Made by a program: the position numbers and the translations under genes
The notes under the pieces: generated by a model
What the model saw: only the letters and a program-made list of their open reading frames with translations
Told to the model about the DNA's origin: nothing
The model's database searches: none
Part shown: one piece after another, positions 1 through 9,159 of the stretch
Numbering within the stretch: position 1 is the stretch's first letter
How the letters are laid out: every line of letters starts with the position of its first letter
Source of the DNA: an uncultured Candidatus Melainabacteria bacterium
Lineage (GTDB): Bacteria > Cyanobacteriota > Vampirovibrionia > Gastranaerophilales > Gastranaerophilaceae
DNA length: 64,000 bases
Assembly: GCA_934777245.1 (NCBI GenBank)
Contig: CAKVND010000003.1
Span: 1 to 64,000 of the forward strand
Reading direction: 5' to 3'

Positions 1-2435
1 GGGTGGTTACAAATTTGTTTAAGCGCAGTAATAAGTTTGAAGATATTTCCGCGTCTGTTAACACCTGTAAATCCGCTGATTTTTTCCATCATTTCGTTAA
101 GCGTTTTTTCGTATAAAATAGCTTGAGATTTAGCCAAATAGCAGTAATCGTTCATTACCATCTTATCAGGTAAATCCGAAATTACGTGTTTATCGGTTTT
201 TAAACGTCTTAAAACAAAAGGTGAAACAGAAAGTTTAAGTTTTGACGCCCTTGTTTTTTCTTTAAACCTTTCAATAGGCACGGCATAACTCTTTTGGAAT
301 TCCTTTAAAGAGCCTAAATAACCTTTGTTGATGAAGTCGAAAATGCTCCAAAGTTCTGTTAGACGGTTTTCCACCGGAGTACCTGTCATTGCAATCTTGA
401 TATCTGATTTTAGTGATTTAATCGCCAAAGTTTGCGCCGTATCAGGGTTTTTAATATTTTGAGCTTCATCTACAACAATCATGCCCCAAGAATTTTTCTT
501 CATTTCTTCAACGTCTATTCTCATGATTGCATAAGTCGTAAGAATTACATCGCATTTTAAATCAAGTTTTCTATCCATGCCATGATAAGTCGCAGTTTTT
601 AGAGAAGGCGCAAACAATTGCAATTCTTTCATCCAGTTACCCATCAAAGTAGTCGGACAAATTACCAGCACAGGATTTTTGATTTTCTTTTCTTCTTTTA
701 GTTTAAGAATTAAACTTATAACCTGAATGGTTTTACCTAACCCCATATCATCTGCCATACAGCATCCGAAACCTTTTGAAACATTTGTCCAAAGCCATTT
801 AAGACCGGTCATTTGGTATGCTCTTAAATCGCCCTTCAAACCTTCAGGCTGTGTAACTTCAACAGGCTTTGCAAAATCCTTGATAACGTTTGCATAAGCT
901 TCATCATAATTGAAGTCATAATTTTGAAGTTGACCTGACATAGAAGCGTGTATAAGTTCAAGTCTTGTCATCTTCTTATGATTAGCATTTTGGATTTGTT
1001 CAACAAGCTTCAAGCCTTCTGCTTTATCAACCAAAATGTATTTGCCATTGTATTGAATTAGGCCGTTGCTTTCGTTTACAAGTTTGTTAAACTCTTCCAA
1101 TGAAATCTTTTCATCACCTAATGAAATTTCGTAAGTGAAGTCTAAAATATCATCAAGAGAAATTGCACTGCTTGAAACAGTGTTAAAGATATTCATTAAA
1201 TCGTCTGAACGAGAAGCTTTAACTTTCGCGTTAATTGACGCTCTTGGAATAATAATATTTGTTAACTCTTCCGGTAAAATTACGTCAATTTGTGCTTTTT
1301 GTAAGTAATAAGCCGTTTGAGCAATAATTTTATAAACTTCATTCAAGTTCAAAGTCAGAGCAAGTTTGTCTTCATCTTCAAAAAGAGTTTCAAGTTCCGG
1401 CATGTATCTAACTGCATAATTAAGTTGTTTTTCTATAATTTTAGATATATCAGCCGTATCTAAGCCCCAAATTTCATCCTCGTGATAAAGTTCATCAAGA
1501 AGGATTGTCTCATCAGTTTTTCTGTTTTTGATATGAATTTTTAATTCAAACTGATCATCACTAACTTTATTAACCTTGAAGAATGGGATTAAATCATATT
1601 TGCCTAAATACAATTCGTCGAACCATTGCGCAAAGTTTTCGGCAAGGTCTTTACCCTTCATTAAGCATCTTTGTTCTAAATCCTTAATCATGTAATGACC
1701 GGATTTGATGTCTTTGAAGCGGTAAGCCTTAATTCCTAAGAATTTATAAACAAGGTAGTTCAAATATTCTCTGACAAATCTTTCTACAAAATCTTTTGGC
1801 TTATCACCTTTAATAAATAAGTTCTCAGGTAGATTGTTTTCAAGCTCGTTAATAATTTTTGCAGATTCTTTATTAGAAATAATCGGCTCATAAACAATTC
1901 TGAAAGAACCGCCAGATGCGCCTTCTTTTCTGTGTACAGTCGGAATAAAGTACAATTTTTCAATAAGCTTCATAACAAAGTGTGTAAGCTTGTTAAAATA
2001 TGCAAAAGTTTGAGTTAATGAAGAGAAATCAACAACTTCACCAAATCCGCCGAAATAGTCTAGAACTAAATCTAACGGCATAATATATCCGATTTGACCG
2101 TTGACTTCTTTAGAAGTAAATCTAAACATAGAACCTTTAGATTTTAGATAAAATTGAAAATTGTTTGTAGGCGTTACAAAGAATGACAATTTAGGATTAT
2201 TCACCGTTCCATCGTTTATAAGTAAGAAATCAGTATTTCTTACAGGTGAATTCGGAGAGAGAAAAATCCCCTCAAACTCATCCTCTACAAGCTGATAAAT
2301 CAAACTTAACGTGTAACGGAAATCTTTGTTCTTGAAGCCGTTTGGGTTTTCACTCAAATTGTAAAAAAATTCGTCTACATTATTTTTCTTTAGTGATAAA
2401 TCTATATTTAATGGTTTAACGTTGTTTTCGGTCAT
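1..2435 (-). CDS. SNF2-family DEAD/DEAH helicase, 3' part cut off by window edge
   Basis: I translated this by hand because the frame stays open to base 1 and its C-terminus lies outside the window. About 811 codons are present. The N-terminal ~400 residues are the long accessory region typical of bacterial SNF2/HelZ-like ATPases. The SNF2 ATPase core follows: motif I DDMGLGKT, motif II DEAQ, motif III MTGTP, then the start of the second RecA-like lobe (FVLRRLK, ICNHP). Family knowledge: these are ATP-dependent dsDNA translocases that remodel nucleic-acid/protein complexes; some, such as RapA, recycle RNA polymerase. The specific partner cannot be told from sequence. The ATG at 2433-2435 has only a weak AAGAGA upstream. 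It lies downstream of gpmI on the same strand, separated by two hairpins, so it is probably transcribed separately. Confidence 0.9.
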   Translation of the reverse strand, partial: MTENNVKPLNIDLSLKKNNVDEFFYNLSENPNGFKNKDFRYTLSLIYQLVEDEFEGIFLSPNSPVRNTDFLLINDGTVNNPKLSFFVTPTNNFQFYLKSKGSMFRFTSKEVNGQIGYIMPLDLVLDYFGGFGEVVDFSSLTQTFAYFNKLTHFVMKLIEKLYFIPTVHRKEGASGGSFRIVYEPIISNKESAKIINELENNLPENLFIKGDKPKDFVERFVREYLNYLVYKFLGIKAYRFKDIKSGHYMIKDLEQRCLMKGKDLAENFAQWFDELYLGKYDLIPFFKVNKVSDDQFELKIHIKNRKTDETILLDELYHEDEIWGLDTADISKIIEKQLNYAVRYMPELETLFEDEDKLALTLNLNEVYKIIAQTAYYLQKAQIDVILPEELTNIIIPRASINAKVKASRSDDLMNIFNTVSSSAISLDDILDFTYEISLGDEKISLEEFNKLVNESNGLIQYNGKYILVDKAEGLKLVEQIQNANHKKMTRLELIHASMSGQLQNYDFNYDEAYANVIKDFAKPVEVTQPEGLKGDLRAYQMTGLKWLWTNVSKGFGCCMADDMGLGKTIQVISLILKLKEEKKIKNPVLVICPTTLMGNWMKELQLFAPSLKTATYHGMDRKLDLKCDVILTTYAIMRIDVEEMKKNSWGMIVVDEAQNIKNPDTAQTLAIKSLKSDIKIAMTGTPVENRLTELWSIFDFINKGYLGSLKEFQKSYAVPIERFKEKTRASKLKLSVSPFVLRRLKTDKHVISDLPDKMVMNDYCYLAKSQAILYEKTLNEMMEKISGFTGVNRRGNIFKLITALKQICNH

Positions 2436-2468
2436 TATTTATATTCTCTTATTATATTTTTTTGATGC

Positions 2469-2500
2469 GGTGGGAACCGCTTACGCTTTTCCCACCCTAC
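2469..2500. repeat. REP-like hairpin, family A copy 1
   Basis: The arms ggtgggaa (2469-2476) and ttcccacc (2489-2496) pair perfectly around a 12-base loop and are followed by ctac. The plan GGTG-arm, loop, arm-CACC-CTAC is shared with the hairpins at 2526-2549 (opposite strand) and 6602-6633, although the arm sequences differ. Confidence 0.6.
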
Positions 2501-2525
2501 GGTTTTTTATTTGATTTGTAGAAAA

Positions 2526-2549
2526 GTAGGGTGCGCATACCTGCGCACC
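2526..2549 (-). terminator. gpmI terminator / REP-like hairpin, family A copy 2
   Basis: The arms ggtgcgca (2530-2537) and tgcgcacc (2542-2549) form a perfect 8-bp stem with a 4-base loop, 9 bases beyond the gpmI stop. On the minus strand it is followed by CTACTTTT, a short T-run, so it can act as an intrinsic terminator. The CACCCTAC edge places it in the same repeat family as 2469-2500 and 6602-6633. Confidence 0.6.
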
Positions 2550-2557
2550 ACAAACTT

Positions 2558-4096
2558 TTATTTAATCAAACTATCGCAATCCATTTCTGCAGGTTTTTCA
2601 ATGCCCATTAACTGCAATACAGTTGGCGCAACATTACATAAAGCTCCGTCATTTTTAAGTTCAAGACCTTCAGGTCCGTTGATAACTACGAATGGAACTT
2701 CATTTGTTGTGTGTGCTGTGTGTGGTTTGCCTGTTTTGTCGTTGAACATTACTTCAGCATTACCATGGTCAGCTGTAAGTAACATAACAACGCCGTTTTC
2801 TTTACATTTTTGAGCAATTTTACCAACACATTCATCAACTACTTTACAAGCCTTTTCAGCAGCTTCAAGTACACCTGTGTGACCAACCATATCAGGGTTT
2901 GCGAAGTTTACTAATACAAAACCGTATTCAGGATTTGCAACTGCTTCTAGTACGTTTTCACAAACTTCAGGTGCGCTCATTTCAGGTTGCATGTCATAAG
3001 TTGCAACTTTAGGAGAAGCTACAAGTTTTCTTGTTTCGTGAGGTTGAGGCTCATCAATACCACCATTGAAGAAGAATGTTACGTGAGCATATTTTTCAGT
3101 TTCTGCTGTTCTGAATTGGTGAACACCATTTGCTTCCAAAACATCACCCAAAATGTTTACAAGCTTAGTTTTAGGGAATGCAACCGGGAAAGTGAATGTT
3201 GCTTCGTAACTTGTCATTGTGCAATAGTAAATATTGTTTAAAACTTTCTTTCTATCAAAACCGTCAAAATCTTTAAAGTTAACCGCTTTGGTTATTTCTC
3301 TTGCTCTGTCAGGTCTGTAGTTGAAGAAAATAATAGCATCATTATCTTGAATTCTGCTTGCGTTTACTTCTGCTTCAGTACCAATTGCTGTAGGAAGAAC
3401 AAATTCATCTGTTACGCCTTCTTCGTAAGATTTTTTAACAGCTTCGCAAGCAGTCGCTGCGTGGTTGCCTTCACCTAATAACAAGCAGTTATAACCTTTT
3501 TCTACTCTATCCCAACGGTTATCTCTATCCATAATGTAGTATCTGCCGATAACTGTTGCAACTTTTGGTAAGTTGTATTTCTTTAATTCATCTTCAACAG
3601 TTTGCAAGTATGTGCAAGCACTTGATGGTGGCGTATCACGACCATCTAAGAATGCGTGTACATAAACTTTTGTAAGACCTTCATCTGCTGCAAGTTTAAT
3701 TAAAGCTAAAACGTGGTCAAGTGATGAGTGAACACCGCCTGTTGAAACCAAACCGTAGATGTGAAGTGAAGAATTGTTCTTTTTAGCATGGTTAATTGCT
3801 TCCAAGAATTTTTCGTTCTTGAAGAATGAACCGTCTTTGATTGCTCTGTTGATTTTTGACAAATCTTGGTAAACAACTCTACCTGCACCCAAGTTCAAGT
3901 GTCCAACTTCACTGTTACCCATTTGACCTTCAGGAAGTCCAACGTATTCGCCGTCAGCGTGGATTTTAATTGAAGGGTAGTCTTTTATAAGTTCAGGAAC
4001 ATTTACAGGATGTGAAAGCTTTGTTGCATCATATTTTTCTGCACCTGTTGAAATTCCCCAACCGTCCATAATACATAATAAAACTCTATTTTTCAT
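2558..4096 (-). CDS. gpmI: 2,3-bisphosphoglycerate-independent phosphoglycerate mutase
   Basis: This enzyme interconverts 3- and 2-phosphoglycerate in glycolysis and gluconeogenesis in the cytoplasm, using two metal ions (usually Mn2+) and a phosphoserine intermediate. The 512 residues match the usual family length. Visible signatures are the N-terminal metal-site DGWG (D11), the nucleophile serine in GNSEVGH (Ser62), the substrate loop GRDTPP, GRYYIMDRDNRWDR, and the C-terminal metal motif TADHGNAE. The start is supported by AGGAG about 9 bases upstream of ATG. It is divergent from the Ski2-like helicase, with 198 bases between, and is followed by its own hairpin terminator. This is a confident housekeeping assignment. 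Confidence 0.97.
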   Translation of the reverse strand: MKNRVLLCIMDGWGISTGAEKYDATKLSHPVNVPELIKDYPSIKIHADGEYVGLPEGQMGNSEVGHLNLGAGRVVYQDLSKINRAIKDGSFFKNEKFLEAINHAKKNNSSLHIYGLVSTGGVHSSLDHVLALIKLAADEGLTKVYVHAFLDGRDTPPSSACTYLQTVEDELKKYNLPKVATVIGRYYIMDRDNRWDRVEKGYNCLLLGEGNHAATACEAVKKSYEEGVTDEFVLPTAIGTEAEVNASRIQDNDAIIFFNYRPDRAREITKAVNFKDFDGFDRKKVLNNIYYCTMTSYEATFTFPVAFPKTKLVNILGDVLEANGVHQFRTAETEKYAHVTFFFNGGIDEPQPHETRKLVASPKVATYDMQPEMSAPEVCENVLEAVANPEYGFVLVNFANPDMVGHTGVLEAAEKACKVVDECVGKIAQKCKENGVVMLLTADHGNAEVMFNDKTGKPHTAHTTNEVPFVVINGPEGLELKNDGALCNVAPTVLQLMGIEKPAEMDCDSLIK

Positions 4097-4256
4097 ATCA
4101 AAATTTCTCCTCTATAAAGTCTTTTTAACCATATAAGTGTATGACAAAAAGGGGTAAAAGTAAATGGGGAAATTGAGAAAGGAAATTAAAAAATTAGAAA
4201 ATTCTAAAAAATCTATAATTTAAAATAGTATAACAACTGATAATTCAAATAAAGTA

Positions 4257-4265
4257 TGTTACAAT
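4257..4265 (+). promoter_or_regulatory. candidate extended -10 promoter for the Ski2-like helicase
   Basis: TG-t-TACAAT fits an extended -10 element about 30 bases upstream of ATG 4295. No clear -35 was seen. It lies in the divergent gpmI/helicase spacer, where a promoter is required. Confidence 0.35.
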
Positions 4266-4294
4266 AAATGTAGAATAGTTGAAAGAGGTGTTTT

Positions 4295-6589
4295 ATGTAT
4301 GAATTTCCCTTTGAGTTAGATGATTTCCAGAAAGATGCTTGCAAATGCATTTCAGAGGGAAAAAGTGTAGTTGTTTGCGCGCCAACAGGCGCTGGCAAAA
4401 CTGTTATCGCTCAACACGCGATTCATTGCGCTTTAGAAAAAGGATTCAAAGTTTTTTATACGACACCTCTAAAAGCACTATCTAACCAAAAATACAATGA
4501 TTTTTCAGAAAAATACGGTGCTGATAAAGTCGGACTTTTAACGGGTGATTCTTCTATAAATCGTGGCGCACAGATTGTTGTTATGACTACAGAAGTTTTC
4601 AGAAATATGCTTTACGGCACGAATTTCGGCTCTGTTACGGACAACCTTAAAGATGTACGTTATGTAATTCTGGATGAAGTTCACTATATGAATGATGAAC
4701 AGCGCGGAACTGTTTGGGAAGAAAGTATTATTTATTGTCCGACAAATGTTCAAATTATTGCGCTTTCTGCAACAGTTGCAAACGCTGATAAATTAACTGA
4801 TTGGATTAATACCGTTCATTCAAAAACCGAATTAATCAATACAGATTTCAGACCGGTGCCTTTGAGATTTTATTATTTTGACTCATCGCAGCCTAATAAC
4901 TTATTACCATTGCTTACACCAAGTGGAGCTTTGAATAAAAAAATCAAACCTGAAAAGAAAGAATTTAAACGCGGCAAGGCTGTTCAAAAAAGAAATATAG
5001 TTAAAGACGTTGTAAGAAATTTACAAGAAAAAGATATGTTGCCTGCAATTTATTTTACATTTTCTCGTAAAAGATGTGATGAACAAATGGAAAATTGTGC
5101 ATCACTTTGCCTTGTAACACCTCAAGAACAGGCAGAAATCAGACAAATTATAGATGATTATATAGCAGAAAATCCATATCTTTATAAAAATAAGCATATA
5201 GAATATTTATTGCAAGGTGTAGCTTCACATCATGCCGGATTACTTCCGGGGTGGAAAATGTTAGTTGAAAAACTTTTCCAAAAGGGCTTGATTAAGGTTG
5301 TATTTGCGACTGAAACATTAGCTGCAGGTATCAACATGCCGGCGCGCTCAACTGTAATCAGTTCAATTAGCAAGCGTACTGACAGCGGACACAGAATTCT
5401 TACACCAAGCGAATTTTTGCAGATGTCAGGGCGTGCAGGACGACGCGGAATGGACGAAATAGGCTATGTTACAATTGTTGGCTCACCGTTCCAAACGCCG
5501 GAAGAAGTTGCAGAACTTGTTTTGAGCGATGCTAATCCGCTTGAAAGTAAATTCTCACCAAGCTATTCTATGGTTTTGAATTTGCTTCAAAGATTTACTT
5601 TAGAAGAAGCAAAAGAGCTTGTACTTAAGAGTTTTGGATATTTTTCATCAAATTCCAGAATTGAACCTTTGATTTTATTACACGATGAAATTAACGAAAA
5701 AATTAATGAATGTAATGCATTTGTTTGTTGCCATAAGCGTACAAATGAGGATTTATTAGAGTATAACAAAATCCGCGATATTTATGTTCAGAATAGACGC
5801 GTATTCAAAACTATTCAAAAACAAGAAAAGAAAAAAAACAGACCTCTGACAGAAGAAGCTCAAGAATTTGGACGTCAAAACAAAATTATGCTTGAAAAAA
5901 TGCATTCTTATCAATGTGATACTTGTAAATTGTTCAAAAAGCACATGAAAACAATTGATTTATTGAATAGATATGTTTCAAAGCAAAAAAACTTGGACAA
6001 AGAAATTGAAAAACAAAAAGATATTTTTTGGAATAAATTCTTATCTCATAGAGCTGTTTTAATTGATTACGGTTATATTGTAGACAATTATCCGACTGAA
6101 CGCGGAGTTACTATCTCACAATTACGTTCAGAAAACGAATTATTCTTGGCGCAAATTATTTTCTCAGGTGTTTTAGATAATTTAACTCCTGCAGAACTCG
6201 CAAGTGTTGTTTGCGCAATTACAACAGAAGATATGAGAGCGGATTTATATTCACAACTTCCACTTTCTCCAACTGTTAGAAAACGTTTGAATAAGATTAA
6301 AGATATCCGTCGAGATTTAGAAAAGAAACAAAAACATCATGATGTGGAAGATCCTATGTATATTAACGGATATTATTCACCATTAATTGAAATGTGGGTA
6401 AACGGTTCTGAATGGGATGATATTATTGATCAGGTTGATATGGGCGAAGGCGATATTGTAAGATGCTTCAAACGCGTAATTGATGTTTTAAGACAATTCT
6501 GTACAATTTCTAATATACCGGAAGATTTGGTATTTACAGCAAGAGAAGCTATTAATTTAATCCAAAGAAGCCCGATTGATGTAGATTAA
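4295..6589 (+). CDS. Ski2-like DExH-box RNA helicase
   Basis: This is a superfamily 2 ATP-dependent RNA helicase of the Ski2/Mtr4-like type, a group well represented in Cyanobacteria and plant plastids and thought to act in RNA turnover or rRNA maturation. Motifs are complete and in order: Walker A APTGAGKT (29-36), motif II DEVH (127-130), motif III LSAT (157-160), ATETLAAGINMP (338-349) and motif VI QMSGRAGRRG (376-385). The C-terminal ~300 residues resemble the helical region of DSHCT helicases and contain a long charged stretch around 500-570. A good Shine-Dalgarno (gaaagaggtg) precedes the ATG. The exact RNA substrate is unknown. The cyanobacterial flavour of this gene is one of the main lineage clues. 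Confidence 0.92.
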   Translation: MYEFPFELDDFQKDACKCISEGKSVVVCAPTGAGKTVIAQHAIHCALEKGFKVFYTTPLKALSNQKYNDFSEKYGADKVGLLTGDSSINRGAQIVVMTTEVFRNMLYGTNFGSVTDNLKDVRYVILDEVHYMNDEQRGTVWEESIIYCPTNVQIIALSATVANADKLTDWINTVHSKTELINTDFRPVPLRFYYFDSSQPNNLLPLLTPSGALNKKIKPEKKEFKRGKAVQKRNIVKDVVRNLQEKDMLPAIYFTFSRKRCDEQMENCASLCLVTPQEQAEIRQIIDDYIAENPYLYKNKHIEYLLQGVASHHAGLLPGWKMLVEKLFQKGLIKVVFATETLAAGINMPARSTVISSISKRTDSGHRILTPSEFLQMSGRAGRRGMDEIGYVTIVGSPFQTPEEVAELVLSDANPLESKFSPSYSMVLNLLQRFTLEEAKELVLKSFGYFSSNSRIEPLILLHDEINEKINECNAFVCCHKRTNEDLLEYNKIRDIYVQNRRVFKTIQKQEKKKNRPLTEEAQEFGRQNKIMLEKMHSYQCDTCKLFKKHMKTIDLLNRYVSKQKNLDKEIEKQKDIFWNKFLSHRAVLIDYGYIVDNYPTERGVTISQLRSENELFLAQIIFSGVLDNLTPAELASVVCAITTEDMRADLYSQLPLSPTVRKRLNKIKDIRRDLEKKQKHHDVEDPMYINGYYSPLIEMWVNGSEWDDIIDQVDMGEGDIVRCFKRVIDVLRQFCTISNIPEDLVFTAREAINLIQRSPIDVD

Positions 6590-6601
6590 TTTAAACTAAA
6601 A

Positions 6602-6633
6602 GGTGGAAAAAGCTTTCGCTTTTTCCACCCTAC
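6602..6633 (+). terminator. hairpin between convergent genes (REP-like family A copy 3)
   Basis: The perfect 12-bp arms ggtggaaaaagc (6602-6613) and gctttttccacc (6618-6629) enclose a 4-base loop and end in the CACCCTAC edge. It lies just after the helicase stop and before the convergent response-regulator gene, so it probably ends transcription from both sides. Confidence 0.65.
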
Positions 6634-6650
6634 ATAAAAAGATAAAAACA

Positions 6651-7352
6651 CTAAACTAAACCTTCTTTTACTGCCTTTACAGCTGCTTGAACCCTATCAT
6701 TCACACACATTTTTTGTAAAATCGAACAAACATGTGCTTTTGCTGTATGAACACTTACTATAAGTTCCTTAGCTATTTCAGTATTACTTTTACCATCAAC
6801 CAAATGCTTAAGAACTTCAAACTCTCTATCCGTTAAAGGTACTCTTCCTTCTTCTGAAGTCTTATCTTTTAATATTCCTAAAGTTTCTTGTTTAGGAAAC
6901 GCATTTAATGCTTTTCTTGCAATAAGCGGATCAAGCCAACAAACACCTTTTTTAACGTCTCTTATTACATCCGCCAATTTCGTAGGATCAATATCTTTTA
7001 AGCAATATGCCATCGCTCCGGATGATAAAGCTGCTATAACTTCTTCTTCTCTATCATGTGAAGTCAAAGCAATTACTTTGATATCTTTATCTTTGTTTAA
7101 CTTATTCATTTCCATTATTTTAACAGTTGCTTCAATACCATTCATACCGGCAAGCCCCAAATCCATAAGAACAACATCTGGAAGATGTTTTTTAATTAAT
7201 TCTAAACCATCTGTAGCATTTTCACTTTCGCCGATTACCTTAATGTCATCATTTGTGTTCAATGCACATCTAAGCCCAACACGAGTCAATTTAAAATCTT
7301 CTATTATAATTACACTAATAGTTTGTTTTTCTGTTTCTACAACTGCTGTCAT
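6651..7352 (-). CDS. NarL/FixJ-family response regulator
   Basis: This 233-residue two-domain transcription factor has an N-terminal receiver domain (about 11-130), with acidic residues E18 and D19 and phospho-acceptor D64 in VLMDLGLAGMNG. A C-terminal LuxR-type helix-turn-helix follows (about 170-230; LTDREFEVLKHLVDGKSNTE, then TAKAHV). The start is fixed by AGGAGG about 7 bases before ATG. No histidine kinase is adjacent, so the partner is unknown. It is clearly a paralogue of the regulator at 15765-16412: both share the same LuxR-domain core (KAHV-SILQK, DR-QAA) and end in a near-identical KE-LV tail. Target genes cannot be inferred from sequence. Confidence 0.92.
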   Translation of the reverse strand: MTAVVETEKQTISVIIIEDFKLTRVGLRCALNTNDDIKVIGESENATDGLELIKKHLPDVVLMDLGLAGMNGIEATVKIMEMNKLNKDKDIKVIALTSHDREEEVIAALSSGAMAYCLKDIDPTKLADVIRDVKKGVCWLDPLIARKALNAFPKQETLGILKDKTSEEGRVPLTDREFEVLKHLVDGKSNTEIAKELIVSVHTAKAHVCSILQKMCVNDRVQAAVKAVKEGLV

Positions 7353-7545
7353 ATAAAATCCTCCTATCGGCTAATGAAATGTTGTTTTCTACATTATAAT
7401 TAAATAATAAGCACGATAAAGAGTACATTACCCACTTTACTAATATTTACAAACTCTTTTACGTTACAAAAAACGTGTTAAAGTCTAAGACTTTGCATCA
7501 TTTAATTTAAACAATATAGCAAAATTTATTTTTTGAAGTTTTATA

Positions 7546-7551
7546 TATAAT
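7546..7551 (+). promoter_or_regulatory. -10 box directly before a start codon (leaderless candidate)
   Basis: A consensus TATAAT ends 8 bases before ATG 7560. No Shine-Dalgarno lies between them, which implies a leader of almost zero length. No convincing -35 is present. Confidence 0.4.
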
Positions 7552-7559
7552 AACCAAAG

Positions 7560-8945
7560 ATGCAGATAACTAAATTTTCACTATTAAACTATACAAATAA
7601 TAATGTATCATTTGATGCAATGAAAAAAAATCAGTTCAAAGGAGCTGATAGACTTTGTATTGAAAAATTTAAAGCTCCAATAGAAAAGTTTAATTCTAAT
7701 GAAGATTTGCAAAATTGGGCTGGTAAAATTTTACAAAAAATAAGAGAACAAGACCACAAAGGGCGTAGTTTAGGTGCGCGAGACGAAAGAATTATATTAA
7801 AACAAACTTGGTATAATTATTTAAAAAATATCGAAAAATGTTCCAACACTTTATCATTAATTGTAATGCATGCTTTTACCAAAGATTTGGGCGTTTTTGA
7901 TGACAACCTTCCACCTGTATTAAACAAAACTCTTTTTGCCGATATACTTAATAAATTAAAAAACGGTATAGATATTAACATAAATAAAAACTACCAAAAT
8001 AGCTTATTCAAATTTTTTTACGGCGAAAAATTAAGTGAAGAACAAGAGACTAAATGGATAGAAATACCATCCAAAATTAAAGACCCTGACAATTTTGAAT
8101 CCAATATAGCAAAACTGCAAACTTTATCACATAATAATTGGTGTACACGTAATGTTTATGCAAAAAAATATCTTCAAGACGGAGATTTTCATATATTAAT
8201 GAATAAAAATTCCGCGATTATTGGTGTAAGATTTCTTGGGGATAGAGTTGAACAAATACAAGGGGCGGAAAACAATGGAGAAATTCCGCTTAAATATTTT
8301 GAAGAAGTGATAAATCATCTTAAACGATATAAAAAGCTTGATTATGCAAAAGAAGAAATTAATGAAACTCAAAAAGTATATAAATATTTACAAAAATACA
8401 AAAAAGACTTAAAGAAAGCAATCGAAAAAAAAGACTATTTGAGTATATTTGATTATTTCGGAATGCTTCCTGATAAAACACATAGAAAATTAATGTGGAA
8501 AAAATTAAATCCGCTCAATGCTTTTAAAATAAAAAATAATACAAATGAAAATATAACATTGAAATATTATTCTCTACCAAAAATTCCAGATCCTAACATT
8601 CCAATGATAGACAAAACTTGTATATCATTTAAAGATATTGGCATAGATGAAAATGAAATGTTCAAATCCGTTGGGATAATAGAAGGAAATGCAGACTTCA
8701 CAAATAGTGAATTAACTTCATTATGGAATTTAGAAATCATAAATGGTGACGCAAAATTTGCTTTCTCTAAAATCAATGATTTAGGAAAATTAGAACATAT
8801 TGGTGGTGATGCAAACTTTCAAAATTCAAAAATAAATAATCTAAAAAATTTGACATATATTGGTGGTTACATCTTCAATGAAAATTCTGAATTATGCAAT
8901 TCTCAAATAGACAAATTTTTGAATACTAATAACAACAACATTTAA
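7560..8945 (+). CDS. hypothetical protein with leucine-rich-like C-terminal repeats
   Basis: The function is not recognised. The 461-residue protein begins with an Asn-rich segment containing NNNVSFD and NQFKG, the F-K-G type signature found in other proteins here. A central region (about 160-260) carries SHNNWCTR, then a DGDF-ILMNKNSAIIGVRF strand pair. This W-C/G-x-R layout resembles uncharacterised phage and plasmid proteins (PcfJ-like), which is inference. The last ~80 residues contain about three repeats of the form N-L-x-x-I-x-G-x-A-x-F-x-x-S-x-I (NGDAKFAFSKI, GGDANFQNSKI, GGYIFNENSEL), a solenoid-like leucine-rich pattern. No signal peptide or transmembrane helix is evident. It ends 4 bases inside the convergent gene at 8942. 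Confidence 0.75.
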   Translation: MQITKFSLLNYTNNNVSFDAMKKNQFKGADRLCIEKFKAPIEKFNSNEDLQNWAGKILQKIREQDHKGRSLGARDERIILKQTWYNYLKNIEKCSNTLSLIVMHAFTKDLGVFDDNLPPVLNKTLFADILNKLKNGIDININKNYQNSLFKFFYGEKLSEEQETKWIEIPSKIKDPDNFESNIAKLQTLSHNNWCTRNVYAKKYLQDGDFHILMNKNSAIIGVRFLGDRVEQIQGAENNGEIPLKYFEEVINHLKRYKKLDYAKEEINETQKVYKYLQKYKKDLKKAIEKKDYLSIFDYFGMLPDKTHRKLMWKKLNPLNAFKIKNNTNENITLKYYSLPKIPDPNIPMIDKTCISFKDIGIDENEMFKSVGIIEGNADFTNSELTSLWNLEIINGDAKFAFSKINDLGKLEHIGGDANFQNSKINNLKNLTYIGGYIFNENSELCNSQIDKFLNTNNNNI

Positions 8946-9157
8946 TCTACAAGTCCGCCTAAAGCCATAACATCCTCGTATTCGGCACCGGCTTCCAACA
9001 TTTCTTCTGCAGAAAATCCAAAAAGAGTAATTGTATCAAGTACATCTGCTTTATTATTTATATTTTTAATAACAGATTCTAATGCTGATTCGCGCGTCAT
9101 ATATTGAAATCTGTCATTAATTCCTTTTTTTAAGCTTCTTTGTTTGGCTTTTCCCAT
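8942..9157 (-). CDS. small hypothetical protein (71 aa), third gene of the nanE-nanK operon
   Basis: A short protein with a basic N-terminus (MGKAKQRSLKKG) and an acidic C-terminus (AGAEYEDVMALGGLVD). I know no domain for it. The ATG lies 2 bases after the nanK stop, with GAGAGG inside the nanK end acting as ribosome-binding site, so it is translationally coupled to nanK. Its last 4 bases overlap the convergent gene at 7560-8945. A link to amino-sugar metabolism is inferred only from the operon. Confidence 0.7.
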   Translation of the reverse strand: MGKAKQRSLKKGINDRFQYMTRESALESVIKNINNKADVLDTITLFGFSAEEMLEAGAEYEDVMALGGLVD

Positions 9158-9159
9158 AA

